A stretch of DNA of 34,766 bases from an uncultured Pelagibacteraceae bacterium (GTDB lineage: Bacteria; Pseudomonadota; Alphaproteobacteria; Pelagibacterales; Pelagibacteraceae), in NCBI GenBank assembly GCA_902565325.1, contig CACFEM010000003.1, positions 1 through 34,766 of the forward strand, in the 5' to 3' direction. Below the pieces are notes generated by a model. It saw only the letters and a program-made list of their open reading frames with translations. It did not search any database and was not told the DNA's origin. Below, one piece after another: positions 18,412 to 29,496 of the stretch; positions within the stretch are counted from its first letter, which is position 1, and the number at the start of each line of letters is the position of its first letter. The translations under genes and the position numbers were made by a program.

Positions 18412-18440
18412 TAAATAACAAAGGCTAGTTTCATAATCAA
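18412..18440 (-). promoter_or_regulatory. Candidate sigma70 promoter for the ubiA-lpxL operon
   Basis: On the minus strand TTGATT (complement of 18435-18440) and TATTTA (complement of 18412-18417) are separated by exactly 17 bp. The predicted transcript would start about 7 nt before the ubiA ATG. The boxes match the consensus at 4 of 6 each, with ideal spacing, so it is plausible but unproven. It fills most of the 52-bp divergent gap shared with the DUF2721 gene. Confidence 0.4.
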
Positions 18441-18450
18441 TTTGATTCGT

Positions 18451-18855
18451 ATGAATATAGATTACACGGTCACAGCATTAATGTTCCCAGCAATACCTTT
18501 ATTAATGGGAGTTTATAGTAATAGATTTCATTCATTGAGTATTTTAATTCGACAATTGCATGATGAACATGTTTATGAGAAGCATATTCCACCTGAGTGG
18601 AAAAAGCAGTTTATCAATTTAAGCGGTAGAATTACACTTTTAAGGTGGACTATTTTGTTTGCAGCTTTTGGTTTTTTATTCAATATGTTAACAGTATTTG
18701 CACTTTATTTAGATGAAGTTTTTTTAGCTAGAGTAATATTTGGGTCTTGTTGTCTATCAATGATTATATCTATAATTTTTTTTATAAGAGAAATTCAAAT
18801 TTCAACAAATGCACTTAAGCTACATATGTCTGATATGGATGTTGATGTTAATTAG
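18451..18855 (+). CDS. DUF2721 membrane protein
   Basis: A 134-aa protein with three hydrophobic segments: near residues 7-20 (TALMFPAIPLLMG), about 65-85 and about 92-115. The first, followed by SNRFHSLSILIRQLHDE, matches the DUF2721 pattern (FPAIxLLM.. .NRF..L..LIR.L), an uncharacterised small membrane family. I start at the ATG 18451; a TTG three codons earlier is in frame. It is a single-gene plus-strand unit, divergent from ubiA and overlapping the convergent quinone oxidoreductase by 8 bp. Function unknown. Confidence 0.8.
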   Translation: MNIDYTVTALMFPAIPLLMGVYSNRFHSLSILIRQLHDEHVYEKHIPPEWKKQFINLSGRITLLRWTILFAAFGFLFNMLTVFALYLDEVFLARVIFGSCCLSMIISIIFFIREIQISTNALKLHMSDMDVDVN

Positions 18856-19822
18856 GCACTATAACAGCAGGGCCTAAAATTTTTCTTCCTTCGAGATCTT
18901 GATGAGCTTTAACAACTTCTTCCAACTTATATTTTTTAAAAATTTTAATTTTTACTTTACCTGAGCTAATTTTTTCAAACATTGTTTTTGAAGCTTCGTC
19001 TAACTCCTCCCTTGTTGAGAGGTATTGTTGCATAGATGGTCTTACAAGATAAAGTCCTTTTGGTTGAATTATTTTTGGAACATTTATGTCAGATAATGGT
19101 CCTGATGCATTTCCAAATGAAACCATCATTCCTCTTATTGCCAAACATTCAATTGAACCATCTAATGTATCTTTACCAACTCCATCGTATACAACAGGAA
19201 CACCCTTGCCATTAGTGATTTCCAAAACTTTTTTTGCAAAATTCTCTTTATTGTAATTAATTACATGATCGTAACCATTTTGTTTTGCTATATTTACTTT
19301 TTCATCCGATCCGACTGTTCCTATAACAGTACAACCTAAACTTTTTGCCCATTGTCCAAAAATTTGACCAACACCACCAGCAGCTGCGTGAAATAAAATT
19401 GTTTCACCTGATTTAACAGGATAAGTTTTATGCAAAAGATAAAAAGTTGTTAATCCTTTTGTCATTAAAGTTGCAGCTATTTCAAGATCAATACCATCAG
19501 GTACTTTTACCAAATTCTTAGTAGGATAATTTCGATGAGAACAATAAGAACCCAAAGGAATACCTGCATAAGAAATTTTATCTCCAACTTTAAATTCTTT
19601 TACATTCTCACCAACATCAGTAATAACTCCAGCACCTTCCAAACCTAAACCAATTGGTAATTTTAATGGGTATAAACCTGATCTATGGTATGTATCAATG
19701 TAGTTGAGTCCAATTGCTTTTTGTTCAATGGTTACTTGATCAGGGCCAGGTTTATCTAAAGAAATATCTTTAACCTCTAAAACCTCAGGTTTACCAGTTT
19801 TATTGATTTCTACAGCTTTCAT
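18848..19822 (-). CDS. Quinone oxidoreductase (zeta-crystallin type, MDR family)
   Basis: A 324-aa medium-chain dehydrogenase/reductase without the zinc-binding Cys cluster. It has the GroES-like N-domain with GLEGAGVITDVGENVKEFKVGD and the NADPH-binding fold with HAAAGGVGQIFGQWAKSLG. This pattern is typical of NADPH:quinone reductases (Qor), which reduce quinones or reactive enones. It lies 3 bp after the pirin gene and probably in one operon with it and the haloacid dehalogenase. The true substrate is not readable. Confidence 0.9.
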   Translation of the reverse strand: MKAVEINKTGKPEVLEVKDISLDKPGPDQVTIEQKAIGLNYIDTYHRSGLYPLKLPIGLGLEGAGVITDVGENVKEFKVGDKISYAGIPLGSYCSHRNYPTKNLVKVPDGIDLEIAATLMTKGLTTFYLLHKTYPVKSGETILFHAAAGGVGQIFGQWAKSLGCTVIGTVGSDEKVNIAKQNGYDHVINYNKENFAKKVLEITNGKGVPVVYDGVGKDTLDGSIECLAIRGMMVSFGNASGPLSDINVPKIIQPKGLYLVRPSMQQYLSTREELDEASKTMFEKISSGKVKIKIFKKYKLEEVVKAHQDLEGRKILGPAVIVPN

Positions 19823-19825
19823 AAT

Positions 19826-20662
19826 TTATTTTACAAATGTACCATTATGATAATCTTGAACTGCTTGCAAGATTTCTGCTTTAGTATTCATTACAAATGG
19901 TCCACCTCTAGCTATTTCTTCATTAATTGGTTTCCCTGAAATTACCAAGAATTTGGCATTTGATTGAGCCTTAACTGTTAAATCTTCACCCTTAGTTAAA
20001 AGAATTAAAGTACTGTCTTTAACATTTTCATGTTTATTTTTACCAATTTCGATTTCTCCACTAATTAAATAAATAAACGTATTGTGAGTAGATGGTAATT
20101 TAAAATTGAACTCTTTATCTTTGTTTAATTCTACATCAAAATAAACTGGCTCAACGTTATGGCCTTTTACTGGTCCTTCAGCTTTTTCAAATTTTCCAGC
20201 TATTACTTTTACTTGTTTATCATCATCTTTATGTACACTCATTTTATCTGCATCAATATAAATGTATTCAGGTTTACTCATTTTTAATTTAGCAGGCATG
20301 TTAATCCATAATTGAAAACCATGAAGTCTTCCTTCTTTCATAGCAGGCATTTCAGAATGAATAATTCCACTTCCTGTTTTCATCCACTGAACGTCTCCTG
20401 CAGTCATTCTACCTTCACCACCAGTGCTGTCTTTGTGCTCAAAATCTCCAGCTAACATATAAGTAACTGTCTCAATTCCTCTATGAGGGTGGGGTGGAAA
20501 ACCTGCAATATAATCTTCGCTATTCTCTGATCCAAATTCATCTAGCATTAAGAAAGGATCAAAATAGTTTGGCTCAACACCAATACTTCTTTTTAATTTT
20601 ACTCCAGCACCGTCAGAAGCTGGAATAGGGTCTATAATTTTATTTACTTCAATATTTTTCAT
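19826..20662 (-). CDS. Pirin family protein
   Basis: A 278-aa bicupin. The N-terminal cupin has the metal-site residues of the pirin family: HPHRG with His58 and His60, then SGIIHSEMP with His102 and Glu104. Some family members (YhhW) show quercetin 2,3-dioxygenase activity and others act as redox-linked regulators; nothing here decides between these. Upstream is the haloacid dehalogenase (20 bp gap), downstream the quinone oxidoreductase (3 bp), suggesting a small detoxification or redox operon. Confidence 0.92.
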   Translation of the reverse strand: MKNIEVNKIIDPIPASDGAGVKLKRSIGVEPNYFDPFLMLDEFGSENSEDYIAGFPPHPHRGIETVTYMLAGDFEHKDSTGGEGRMTAGDVQWMKTGSGIIHSEMPAMKEGRLHGFQLWINMPAKLKMSKPEYIYIDADKMSVHKDDDKQVKVIAGKFEKAEGPVKGHNVEPVYFDVELNKDKEFNFKLPSTHNTFIYLISGEIEIGKNKHENVKDSTLILLTKGEDLTVKAQSNAKFLVISGKPINEEIARGGPFVMNTKAEILQAVQDYHNGTFVK

Positions 20663-20682
20663 ATTTCGTACATAAGAATTTT

Positions 20683-21345
20683 TTATATTATATCAAGTAA
20701 CTTACTGAGGTCCACGATTTGATGTTTCGGTTCATAATCTAGATTGTCAAAAATATTATTATTTCTATTAACCCAAATAGAATTATAACCATAATTTCCA
20801 CCACCCGAAACATCCCACGTATTTGCACTTAAAAAAACAACTTCATTTTTTTGAATTTGATATTGATTTATTGGAAGATCATAAACTTTAGAGTCAGGTT
20901 TATAAATCCCAACTTCTTCAATTGAAAAAATATCATCAAATATATTTTCTAAATTATTACTCTTAACTAATTCATTAAGAAGAGTAGGAGTGCCATTTGA
21001 AAGAATAGCAAGTTTATAATTTTTTTCTTTTAATGATTTTAAAACTTCAGGGACTTCTTTGAAGGTTAATAAAATTTTATATAGATCTAATAACTCATTT
21101 CTCATTGAAGAGTCTATCTCATAAGCTTTCATTGATTTGTCTAAACTATCCTCTGTCACTTGCCAAAAATCCTTGTGACGTTTCATTAAACTTCTTAGCC
21201 AAGTATATTCTAATTGTGTTGTTCTCCAATAATTGGCGAAACCTTCCCACTTATCACCAATTTTATCTTTACATTTCTCAGCAGCTGAATTGACGTCAAA
21301 TAAGGTGCCATATGCATCAAAAATTATTGCTTTAATATTTTTCAT
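20683..21345 (-). CDS. Haloacid dehalogenase, type II (L-2-haloacid dehalogenase-like)
   Basis: A 220-aa HAD enzyme. Residues match the L-2-haloacid dehalogenase active site: Asp10 in FDAYGTLFD, Arg41 in YWRTTQLEYTWLRSLM, Ser116-Asn117 in LSNG, Lys149 in YKPD, and Ser173/Asn175/Asp178 in SANTWD. The Arg and the LEYTWL segment distinguish it from ordinary HAD phosphatases. It probably hydrolyses 2-haloacids to hydroxyacids, although the natural substrate in seawater is unknown. It starts the minus-strand trio with pirin and quinone oxidoreductase and is only 16 bp from the divergent rsmE start. Confidence 0.9.
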   Translation of the reverse strand: MKNIKAIIFDAYGTLFDVNSAAEKCKDKIGDKWEGFANYWRTTQLEYTWLRSLMKRHKDFWQVTEDSLDKSMKAYEIDSSMRNELLDLYKILLTFKEVPEVLKSLKEKNYKLAILSNGTPTLLNELVKSNNLENIFDDIFSIEEVGIYKPDSKVYDLPINQYQIQKNEVVFLSANTWDVSGGGNYGYNSIWVNRNNNIFDNLDYEPKHQIVDLSKLLDII

Positions 21346-21361
21346 AAACTAACTTATCAAT

Positions 21362-22060
21362 ATGAGTAACATTAGATTATTTTATTCAAAAAGTTTATCT
21401 CTTAATTTGACTGACAAACTTGATAAATCTCAATCTCATTATGTTTCTAAAGTTATGAGAATTAAAGAAAATGAAGTTTTTTCTTTATTTAATAATAGTG
21501 GAGAATGGGAAGCTAAAATTTTGAATATAACCAAAAGCATAGTGGAGTTTAATGTTACGAAGCAATTAAGACAGAAAGAAAATACCAAAGAACTATGGTT
21601 AGCCTTTTCTCCAATCAAATCTAATTACTTTAATTTCATGATACAAAAAGCTACAGAGCTGGGTGTAACTAAGTTTTTACCAATTATCTTTGAAAGAACG
21701 ATTGTTAGAAAAATAAATAAAGAGAGATTGGAAAAAGTAATAATAGAAGCCGCTGAACAATCAAATAGAATAACCGTTCCAATAATTGAGGAGCCTCAGA
21801 AATTAAAAAATTTTCTAAGCAATGACATGGATTTGATATTTACTGACCTGAATTCTGCTAATACAAAAATTGATCTTAAAAAGTTAACAACTAAACCCTC
21901 TTGCGTAATCATAGGGCCTGAAGGAGATTTTTCTGAGGAGGAGAGGGAAGAGATTCTTAAATTTAATGGTGTTCAGCCTATTAAAATCAATGAAAACATC
22001 TTGAGATCTGAAACGGCAGTAATTTCTGCTCTATCGATCATAAATTACGCCATTAATTGA
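21362..22060 (+). CDS. rsmE: 16S rRNA (uracil1498-N3)-methyltransferase RsmE
   Basis: A SPOUT methyltransferase of 232 aa that methylates U1498 of 16S rRNA. Typical stretches: SHYVSKVMRIKENE near the N-terminus (PUA-like domain), QKATELGVTKFLPI, EAAEQSNRITVP, IGPEGDFSEEE, and the C-terminal knot segment LRSETAVISALSI. It starts 16 bp from the divergent dehalogenase gene and ends 61 bp before coxB. Confidence 0.95.
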   Translation: MSNIRLFYSKSLSLNLTDKLDKSQSHYVSKVMRIKENEVFSLFNNSGEWEAKILNITKSIVEFNVTKQLRQKENTKELWLAFSPIKSNYFNFMIQKATELGVTKFLPIIFERTIVRKINKERLEKVIIEAAEQSNRITVPIIEEPQKLKNFLSNDMDLIFTDLNSANTKIDLKKLTTKPSCVIIGPEGDFSEEEREEILKFNGVQPIKINENILRSETAVISALSIINYAIN

Positions 22061-22121
22061 TATTTTGTCGCTAAAAGTAAAAGTGTATTTTTTTAAAAGA
22101 CGCTCTATATAGGGTAAAAAA

Positions 22122-24573
<2,452 letters not shown>

Positions 24574-24606
24574 ATTTAGCAAATAAGATTTTTTAACTTT
24601 AAATTA

Positions 24607-25518
24607 ATGATTAAGTCTAAATTAAAAAATAGAAACTTATCTCAAGAAGACGCCTTTAATTTATCTGAATTATTTAAATTAATGAAACCAAGAGTAATGT
24701 CTTTGGTTATCTTTACTTGTGCAGTTGGATTGTTAATGGCTCCTAATATAATTCCAACAAAAGATGCAATCATTGGAATAATTTTAGTTTCAATTGGAGC
24801 AGGAGCAGCTGGGGCTTTAAACATGTGGTACGAGTCTGATTTAGATGCTCTTATGACAAGAACTTGTTTGAGACCAATTCCGACAGGTAAGGTAAATAGA
24901 AATCAAGCACTAGTATTTGGAATTTCTCTTTCGATTTTTTCTGTAATTGCGCTTGATTATTATTCAAACAGAATATCAGCTAGTTTATTACTTTTTACTA
25001 TTTTGTTTTATGTGTTTGTTTATACAATTTGGTTAAAAAGAAAGACGCCACAAAATATTGTGATAGGAGGAGCTGCAGGAGCATTGCCCCCAGTGATTGG
25101 TTGGACTATAGCTACCAATTCTTTAACTTTTGAGCCAATCACCTTCTTTTTAATCATATTCTTTTGGACGCCTTCACATTTTTGGGCTTTAAGTCTGTAT
25201 AAATCAGATGATTACAAAAAAGCGAAAATTCCAATGCTTCCATTAACAAATGGTGTTGAGAGTACAAAATTAAATATATTTGTCTATTCTTTAACAATGT
25301 TACCAGTAATTGTTTTGCCTTACGCTATTGGCTTTGTGGGGATAACTTTTTTAATTCCATCATTAATTTTGACAATTTATTATAATTATTTATGTTTCGA
25401 ACTTTATAAATTTAAAAAGAACAAATTTGATGCAAAAAAAGCAAAATCTATTTTTGGATATTCAATTTTGTATCTATTTTTAATTTTTGTTCTTTTTTTA
25501 ATTGATAAAATTTTATGA
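24607..25518 (+). CDS. ctaB: Protohaem IX farnesyltransferase (haem O synthase)
   Basis: Attaches a farnesyl tail to haem b, the first step toward haem a for CoxA. The 303-aa UbiA-type protein has many membrane helices, the Asp-rich loop NMWYESDLDALMTRT (72-86) followed by RPIPTGKV, and the later FFWTPSHFWALSLY, all characteristic of CtaB/CyoE. It lies 33 bp after coxA and overlaps the next small ORF as ATGA. Confidence 0.97.
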   Translation: MIKSKLKNRNLSQEDAFNLSELFKLMKPRVMSLVIFTCAVGLLMAPNIIPTKDAIIGIILVSIGAGAAGALNMWYESDLDALMTRTCLRPIPTGKVNRNQALVFGISLSIFSVIALDYYSNRISASLLLFTILFYVFVYTIWLKRKTPQNIVIGGAAGALPPVIGWTIATNSLTFEPITFFLIIFFWTPSHFWALSLYKSDDYKKAKIPMLPLTNGVESTKLNIFVYSLTMLPVIVLPYAIGFVGITFLIPSLILTIYYNYLCFELYKFKKNKFDAKKAKSIFGYSILYLFLIFVLFLIDKIL

Positions 25519-25640
25519 TAACGCCTGACAAGAAAACAAAGAAAAAAAATATTATAACCGCAATAGCAATTTTAGCCTTTATGGTATTTTTATTTGTTTT
25601 TACTTTATACAACGTTGGAGTATTTGATAGACAGATATGA
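25515..25640 (+). CDS. Small single-helix membrane protein between ctaB and ctaG (CoxF-like)
   Basis: A 41-aa ORF: basic N-terminus (MITPDKKTKKKN), one hydrophobic helix (about 13-34), then YNVGVFDRQI. It overlaps ctaB by 4 bp (ATGA) and ctaG by 4 bp (ATGA), which is strong evidence that it is translated. Many alphaproteobacterial cox operons carry a short helix protein at this spot, sometimes called CoxF; that name is from position and layout, not a sequence match I can verify. A role in oxidase assembly or as a small subunit is inferred. Confidence 0.72.
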   Translation: MITPDKKTKKKNIITAIAILAFMVFLFVFTLYNVGVFDRQI

Positions 25641-26170
25641 TTAAAAGCAAAACATTAACTCCTTTACTTTTGGCTGGTATTTTCGTCCTTATGTTAGGAT
25701 TGTCTTTTGCGGCAGTGCCTTTGTATGATCTGTTTTGTAGAGTAACAGGCTTTGGTGGAACAACACAGGTATCTAAAGAAGCTCCCAAAATAGTATTAGA
25801 TAAGGTTGTTAGCGTGAGGTTTGATACAAATGTAAACAATCTTGAATGGAATTTTAAAGCAAAATCAAACGTGATTGACGTGAAAGTTGGCCAGGTCAAC
25901 AGAATAGAATTTGAAGTTGAGAATATTGGAGACGAAACGACTTATGGTGTCGCTAGTTTTAACGTGTCACCAGCAAGTTTTGGTAAATATTATAGTAAAT
26001 TAGGATGTTTTTGCTTTGAAAAACAAGAGTTGAAGGCTGGTGAGAAAGCCACTTATGTGATGACTTTTTATTTAGACCCTGAACTTGTAAATGATCCAAC
26101 AACAAAAAATCTACAAGATGTAACCATGTCGTACACTTTTTTCTCGACAGATTACTATAAACAATCATAA
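25637..26170 (+). CDS. ctaG: Cytochrome c oxidase assembly protein CtaG (Cox11)
   Basis: Copper chaperone that delivers Cu to the CuB site of subunit I. The 177-aa protein has one N-terminal membrane anchor (about 9-29), the conserved LYDLFCRVTGFGG, and the copper-binding CFCF motif with Cys124 and Cys126 in KLGCFCFEKQ, on a periplasmic immunoglobulin-like domain. It overlaps the 41-aa ORF by 4 bp and is 9 bp before coxC. Confidence 0.98.
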   Translation: MIKSKTLTPLLLAGIFVLMLGLSFAAVPLYDLFCRVTGFGGTTQVSKEAPKIVLDKVVSVRFDTNVNNLEWNFKAKSNVIDVKVGQVNRIEFEVENIGDETTYGVASFNVSPASFGKYYSKLGCFCFEKQELKAGEKATYVMTFYLDPELVNDPTTKNLQDVTMSYTFFSTDYYKQS

Positions 26171-26179
26171 TCACGAAAA

Positions 26180-26968
26180 ATGTCAGCAGAAAAAAAACAC
26201 GATTACCACTTAGTTGATCCAAGCCCTTGGCCAATCTATACATCTTTTGCATGCTTAGTATTAGCAATAGGTGCAATTTTTTATATGCATAACGGTATTT
26301 CCTGGGGAATGTATCTTGGTTTAGCCTTATTAATTTATGGTGCATACATGTGGTTCAGAGACGTAGTTATTGAAGCTGAACATCAAGGTCATCATACTCC
26401 AGTTGTCCAAATTCACCATAGATATGGAATGACTCTATTTATTGCTTCAGAGGTAATGTTCTTTGTTGCATGGTTTTGGGCTTACTTTGATATAAGTTTA
26501 TTTCCAAATGAATTTGTTGGAAATGTATGGCCTCCAAAAGATATTGAAACGTTTGATCCTTGGGACATTCCTTTAATAAATACTCTAGTATTATTATTAT
26601 CAGGAACAACTGTAACTTGGGCTCATCACGCTTTATTAGAAGATGATAGAAAAGGATTTATACAAGGTTTAACACTAACTGTAATTCTTGGTTTCTTTTT
26701 TACTTTATTGCAAGCATACGAATATCATCATGCTACTTTTACTTATTCAGGTCATATTTATGGAGCTGTATTTTATATGGCGACAGGTTTTCATGGTTTT
26801 CACGTCATAATTGGAACGATATTTTTAGCAGTTTGTTTGTGGAGAGGAAGACTTGGTCATTTTACTAAAGATCATCATTTTGGATTTGAAGCAGCTGCTT
26901 GGTACTGGCATTTCGTTGACGTAGTGTGGCTATTCTTATTTGCTGCAATTTATATTTGGGGAAGTTAA
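26180..26968 (+). CDS. coxC: Cytochrome c oxidase subunit III
   Basis: A 262-aa membrane subunit that stabilises the oxidase core. It begins KHDYHLVDPSPWPI and carries ASEVMFFVAWFWAYFD, the conserved Glu-containing helix, then TGFHGFHVIIGT and AAAWYWHFVDVVWLFLF, all hallmark CoxC helices. It is the full-length seven-helix form. Confidence 0.98.
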   Translation: MSAEKKHDYHLVDPSPWPIYTSFACLVLAIGAIFYMHNGISWGMYLGLALLIYGAYMWFRDVVIEAEHQGHHTPVVQIHHRYGMTLFIASEVMFFVAWFWAYFDISLFPNEFVGNVWPPKDIETFDPWDIPLINTLVLLLSGTTVTWAHHALLEDDRKGFIQGLTLTVILGFFFTLLQAYEYHHATFTYSGHIYGAVFYMATGFHGFHVIIGTIFLAVCLWRGRLGHFTKDHHFGFEAAAWYWHFVDVVWLFLFAAIYIWGS

Positions 26969-26977
26969 TATTTATCC

Positions 26978-27631
26978 TTGAAGAATAAATTACTATTTTC
27001 AGTTTTTGTTTACTTTATTATTTTAACTCTGCTCTCTCTTGGGTTTTGGCAAATTTATAGATTAAATTGGAAATTAGAGTTAATTGAGCAAATAGAAAAT
27101 TCTTTAAAAAACGACCCAGTGGAATTATCCAATGTTGAAAAAAAAAATTATCTTAGAATAAAAACAAGTGGAGATATTGATTTTGATAAACAAATTTACT
27201 TGTACAATTTAAATGATGCAGGGAAACCTGGATTTGAGGTAATTAATCCAATAAAAATTGGTGACCAAAATTACTTAATGAATAGGGGATGGATACCTTT
27301 TGAAAAAAAAGACCTACCTGAACTAAATTTAGTTGACCAAAATCAAATAGTTGGCACTCTTATGCTACAAACTAAACCAAGTACATTCAAACCAGAAAAC
27401 GATATTGAGAAAAATTATTGGTTTACTTTGAATAGAGAAGATATTTTAAAATTTACTGGAAGAAATTTTTCAGAGTATGTCATTTATTTAAACGGTGATT
27501 ATAAAATTCCAAAACCACGAGTGATTACTGCTAAAATTTCAAATAATCATAAGAAGTATGCAATTACTTGGTTTTCTATGGCGATTTCAATTCTTTTAAT
27601 ATATTTATATTTTAGGAAAAAAAATTATTAA
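26978..27631 (+). CDS. SURF1 family oxidase assembly protein
   Basis: A 217-aa protein with the SURF1 layout: N-terminal helix (about 5-23) followed by LGFWQIYRLNWKLELI, a periplasmic domain with the family's NRGWIPFEKKD and VGTLM, and a C-terminal helix (about 192-210) preceded by HKKYAITWFSMA. SURF1 helps insert haem a into subunit I. No ATG occurs before the middle of the protein, so TTG at 26978 is the start. Its stop directly abuts the thrC ATG. The sequence is divergent but the motifs and operon position agree. Confidence 0.92.
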   Translation: MKNKLLFSVFVYFIILTLLSLGFWQIYRLNWKLELIEQIENSLKNDPVELSNVEKKNYLRIKTSGDIDFDKQIYLYNLNDAGKPGFEVINPIKIGDQNYLMNRGWIPFEKKDLPELNLVDQNQIVGTLMLQTKPSTFKPENDIEKNYWFTLNREDILKFTGRNFSEYVIYLNGDYKIPKPRVITAKISNNHKKYAITWFSMAISILLIYLYFRKKNY

Positions 27632-29011
27632 ATGAGATACATAAGTACAAGAGACACATCAAAAACCTTTGAATTTAAAGACGTTTTTATCAAAGGCCTT
27701 GCTGATGATGGAGGCTTATTTATTCCAGAAAAATTAACGAAATATACTGAAAATGAAGTTAAAGACTTTAAAAAACTAAGCTACTCAGAGTTAGCCAAAA
27801 AGATCGTTTATCCATTTATAGGTAATTTCATGTCACAAGCTGAATTGAGTAAAATTATTGATAAGTCTTACTCTGCATTTAGAAGAGATAATGTTGTAGA
27901 TTTCATAAAGCTTGGAGATAGAACTGTGTTAGAACTGTTTCATGGTCCGACTTTAGCTTTTAAAGATGTTGCTATGCAACTTTTAGGTAACTTTTACGAG
28001 TATTACCTAAATAATGAAAATCAAATGATTAATATTGTTGTTGCTACATCTGGAGATACTGGTGCTGCAGCAATTGATGCAATTAAAGGTAAAAAAAATA
28101 TTAATATTTTTGTCCTTCATCCGGATAATCGCGTTTCACCAGTTCAAAGAAAATTAATGACAACAGGTAAAGACGAAAACGTATTTAACATAGCCATAAA
28201 GGGAAATTTTGATGATTGTCAAAACTTAGTTAAATCCATGTTTGCAGATAAGAAATTTTCAAATGACATTAACATGTCAGGTGTAAACTCTATTAACTGG
28301 GCGAGGATTATTGCTCAAAGTGTTTATTACTTTTATAGTTATTTATCAGTAGAGGATGCAAGTGAACCAACAAATTTTTCAGTGCCGACAGGAAATTTTG
28401 GAGATGTATATGCAGGATATTTAGCAAAAAAAATGGGCTTGCCGATAGATAAATTGATTGTTGCAACTAATCAAAATGATATTTTACATAGAGCAATTTC
28501 AAAAGGTAGTTATGAAGCAGAAAAAGTTTCAGAAACTATCTCTCCAAGTATGGACATACAAATAGCCAGTAATTTTGAAAGACTTATATTTGATCTTAAT
28601 AATGGAGATGATCAACAGACTTCTCTAGATATGAAAAATATTAAAGAGAAGGGACAGTATTTAATTAATGACGATAAATTAAACAAAATTAGCGAAAACT
28701 TTTTATCAGCTAGAATGAGTGAAGATGAGACCTTAGAGGTAATTAAAAATGTATATGAAAAATTTGCTGTAGTTTTAGATCCACACACAGCTATTGGATA
28801 TGGAGCATTTGATAAACATAACTTAAAAGGAAACAATATCGTACTTGCAACAGCGCATCCTTGCAAGTTTCCAGGCGCCATTCATAGTGCAATTAATGTG
28901 AAAGCAGAATTGCCTAATGAATTAACTTTTGTTTTAGATCAAAAAGAAAATTATGATATTGTTGAAAATGATATTGAAAAAGTAAAACAACATATTAAAG
29001 ATAGAACATAA
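27632..29011 (+). CDS. thrC: Threonine synthase
   Basis: PLP enzyme that converts O-phosphohomoserine to threonine. The 459-aa length and the N-terminus MRYISTRD fit the bacterial ThrC type. The PLP lysine is Lys111 in HGPTLAFKDVA, and the phosphate and PLP regions VATSGDTGAAAIDA and SVPTGNFGDVYAGY are present. It starts directly after the SURF1 stop, so it is probably the tail of the cox operon transcript. Its pathway partner thrB lies about 0.9 kb away on the other strand. Confidence 0.97.
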   Translation: MRYISTRDTSKTFEFKDVFIKGLADDGGLFIPEKLTKYTENEVKDFKKLSYSELAKKIVYPFIGNFMSQAELSKIIDKSYSAFRRDNVVDFIKLGDRTVLELFHGPTLAFKDVAMQLLGNFYEYYLNNENQMINIVVATSGDTGAAAIDAIKGKKNINIFVLHPDNRVSPVQRKLMTTGKDENVFNIAIKGNFDDCQNLVKSMFADKKFSNDINMSGVNSINWARIIAQSVYYFYSYLSVEDASEPTNFSVPTGNFGDVYAGYLAKKMGLPIDKLIVATNQNDILHRAISKGSYEAEKVSETISPSMDIQIASNFERLIFDLNNGDDQQTSLDMKNIKEKGQYLINDDKLNKISENFLSARMSEDETLEVIKNVYEKFAVVLDPHTAIGYGAFDKHNLKGNNIVLATAHPCKFPGAIHSAINVKAELPNELTFVLDQKENYDIVENDIEKVKQHIKDRT

Positions 29012-29496
29012 TGAAAATAAACGAAAATGATTTACTACCCAATTCAGAAGTATTTGTTTTAGAAAATGGTGAGCCAACTAAAAAAAAAATTGAAGATTTT
29101 TTCAAAAATAAAAAAGTAGTTTTATTTGGATTGCCAGGCGCTTATACATCAGTGTGTTCTGCTAAACATTTACCTGGTTATGTTAAGTTGCATGATAAGT
29201 ATAAAGAAAAAGGTATTGATCATATTATTTGTATATCTGTAAATGATCCTTTTGTTATGAATGCCTGGGGAAAAGAAAATAACGTAGGCGATAAAATTAT
29301 TATGATGGGAGACCCTTTTTTAAACTTTACTAAAGATATAGGTGCGGATGTTGATAAAAGTGGCAGAGGTTTAGGTATTAGATCAAATAGATACACGATG
29401 TATGTTGAAGATATGAAGGTTGTTAAGCTACAGGAAGAAAAAGATACTGGTTCATGCGAAATTTCAGCAGCAGAAAATTTTTTAAATTTAGTCTAA
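29011..29496 (+). CDS. Peroxiredoxin (Prx5 / AhpE-like redoxin family)
   Basis: A 161-aa thiol peroxidase. Peroxidatic Cys49 sits in the PxxxT/SxxC motif LPGAYTSVCS; SVNDPFVMNAWGK and GDPFLNFTKDIGADVDKSGRG follow, all typical of the Prx5 group. Other cysteines, at 74 and near 148, could serve as resolving residues but this is not certain. It reduces H2O2 or alkyl peroxides with thiol donors. The start overlaps the thrC stop as TAATG; the end overlaps the convergent rnhA by 9 bp. Placement after an oxidase operon fits oxidative defence. Confidence 0.93.
   Translation: MKINENDLLPNSEVFVLENGEPTKKKIEDFFKNKKVVLFGLPGAYTSVCSAKHLPGYVKLHDKYKEKGIDHIICISVNDPFVMNAWGKENNVGDKIIMMGDPFLNFTKDIGADVDKSGRGLGIRSNRYTMYVEDMKVVKLQEEKDTGSCEISAAENFLNLV

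Noticed and set aside
22061..22121. TATATAGGG as a promoter of the cox operon
   Set aside because: The AGGG part is better explained as the ribosome site of coxB, and no -35 stands at 16-18 bp.
25959..26345. 128-codon minus-strand frame over the ctaG/coxC junction
   Set aside because: Both plus-strand genes there are unmistakable and tightly packed; the antisense frame shows no motif.
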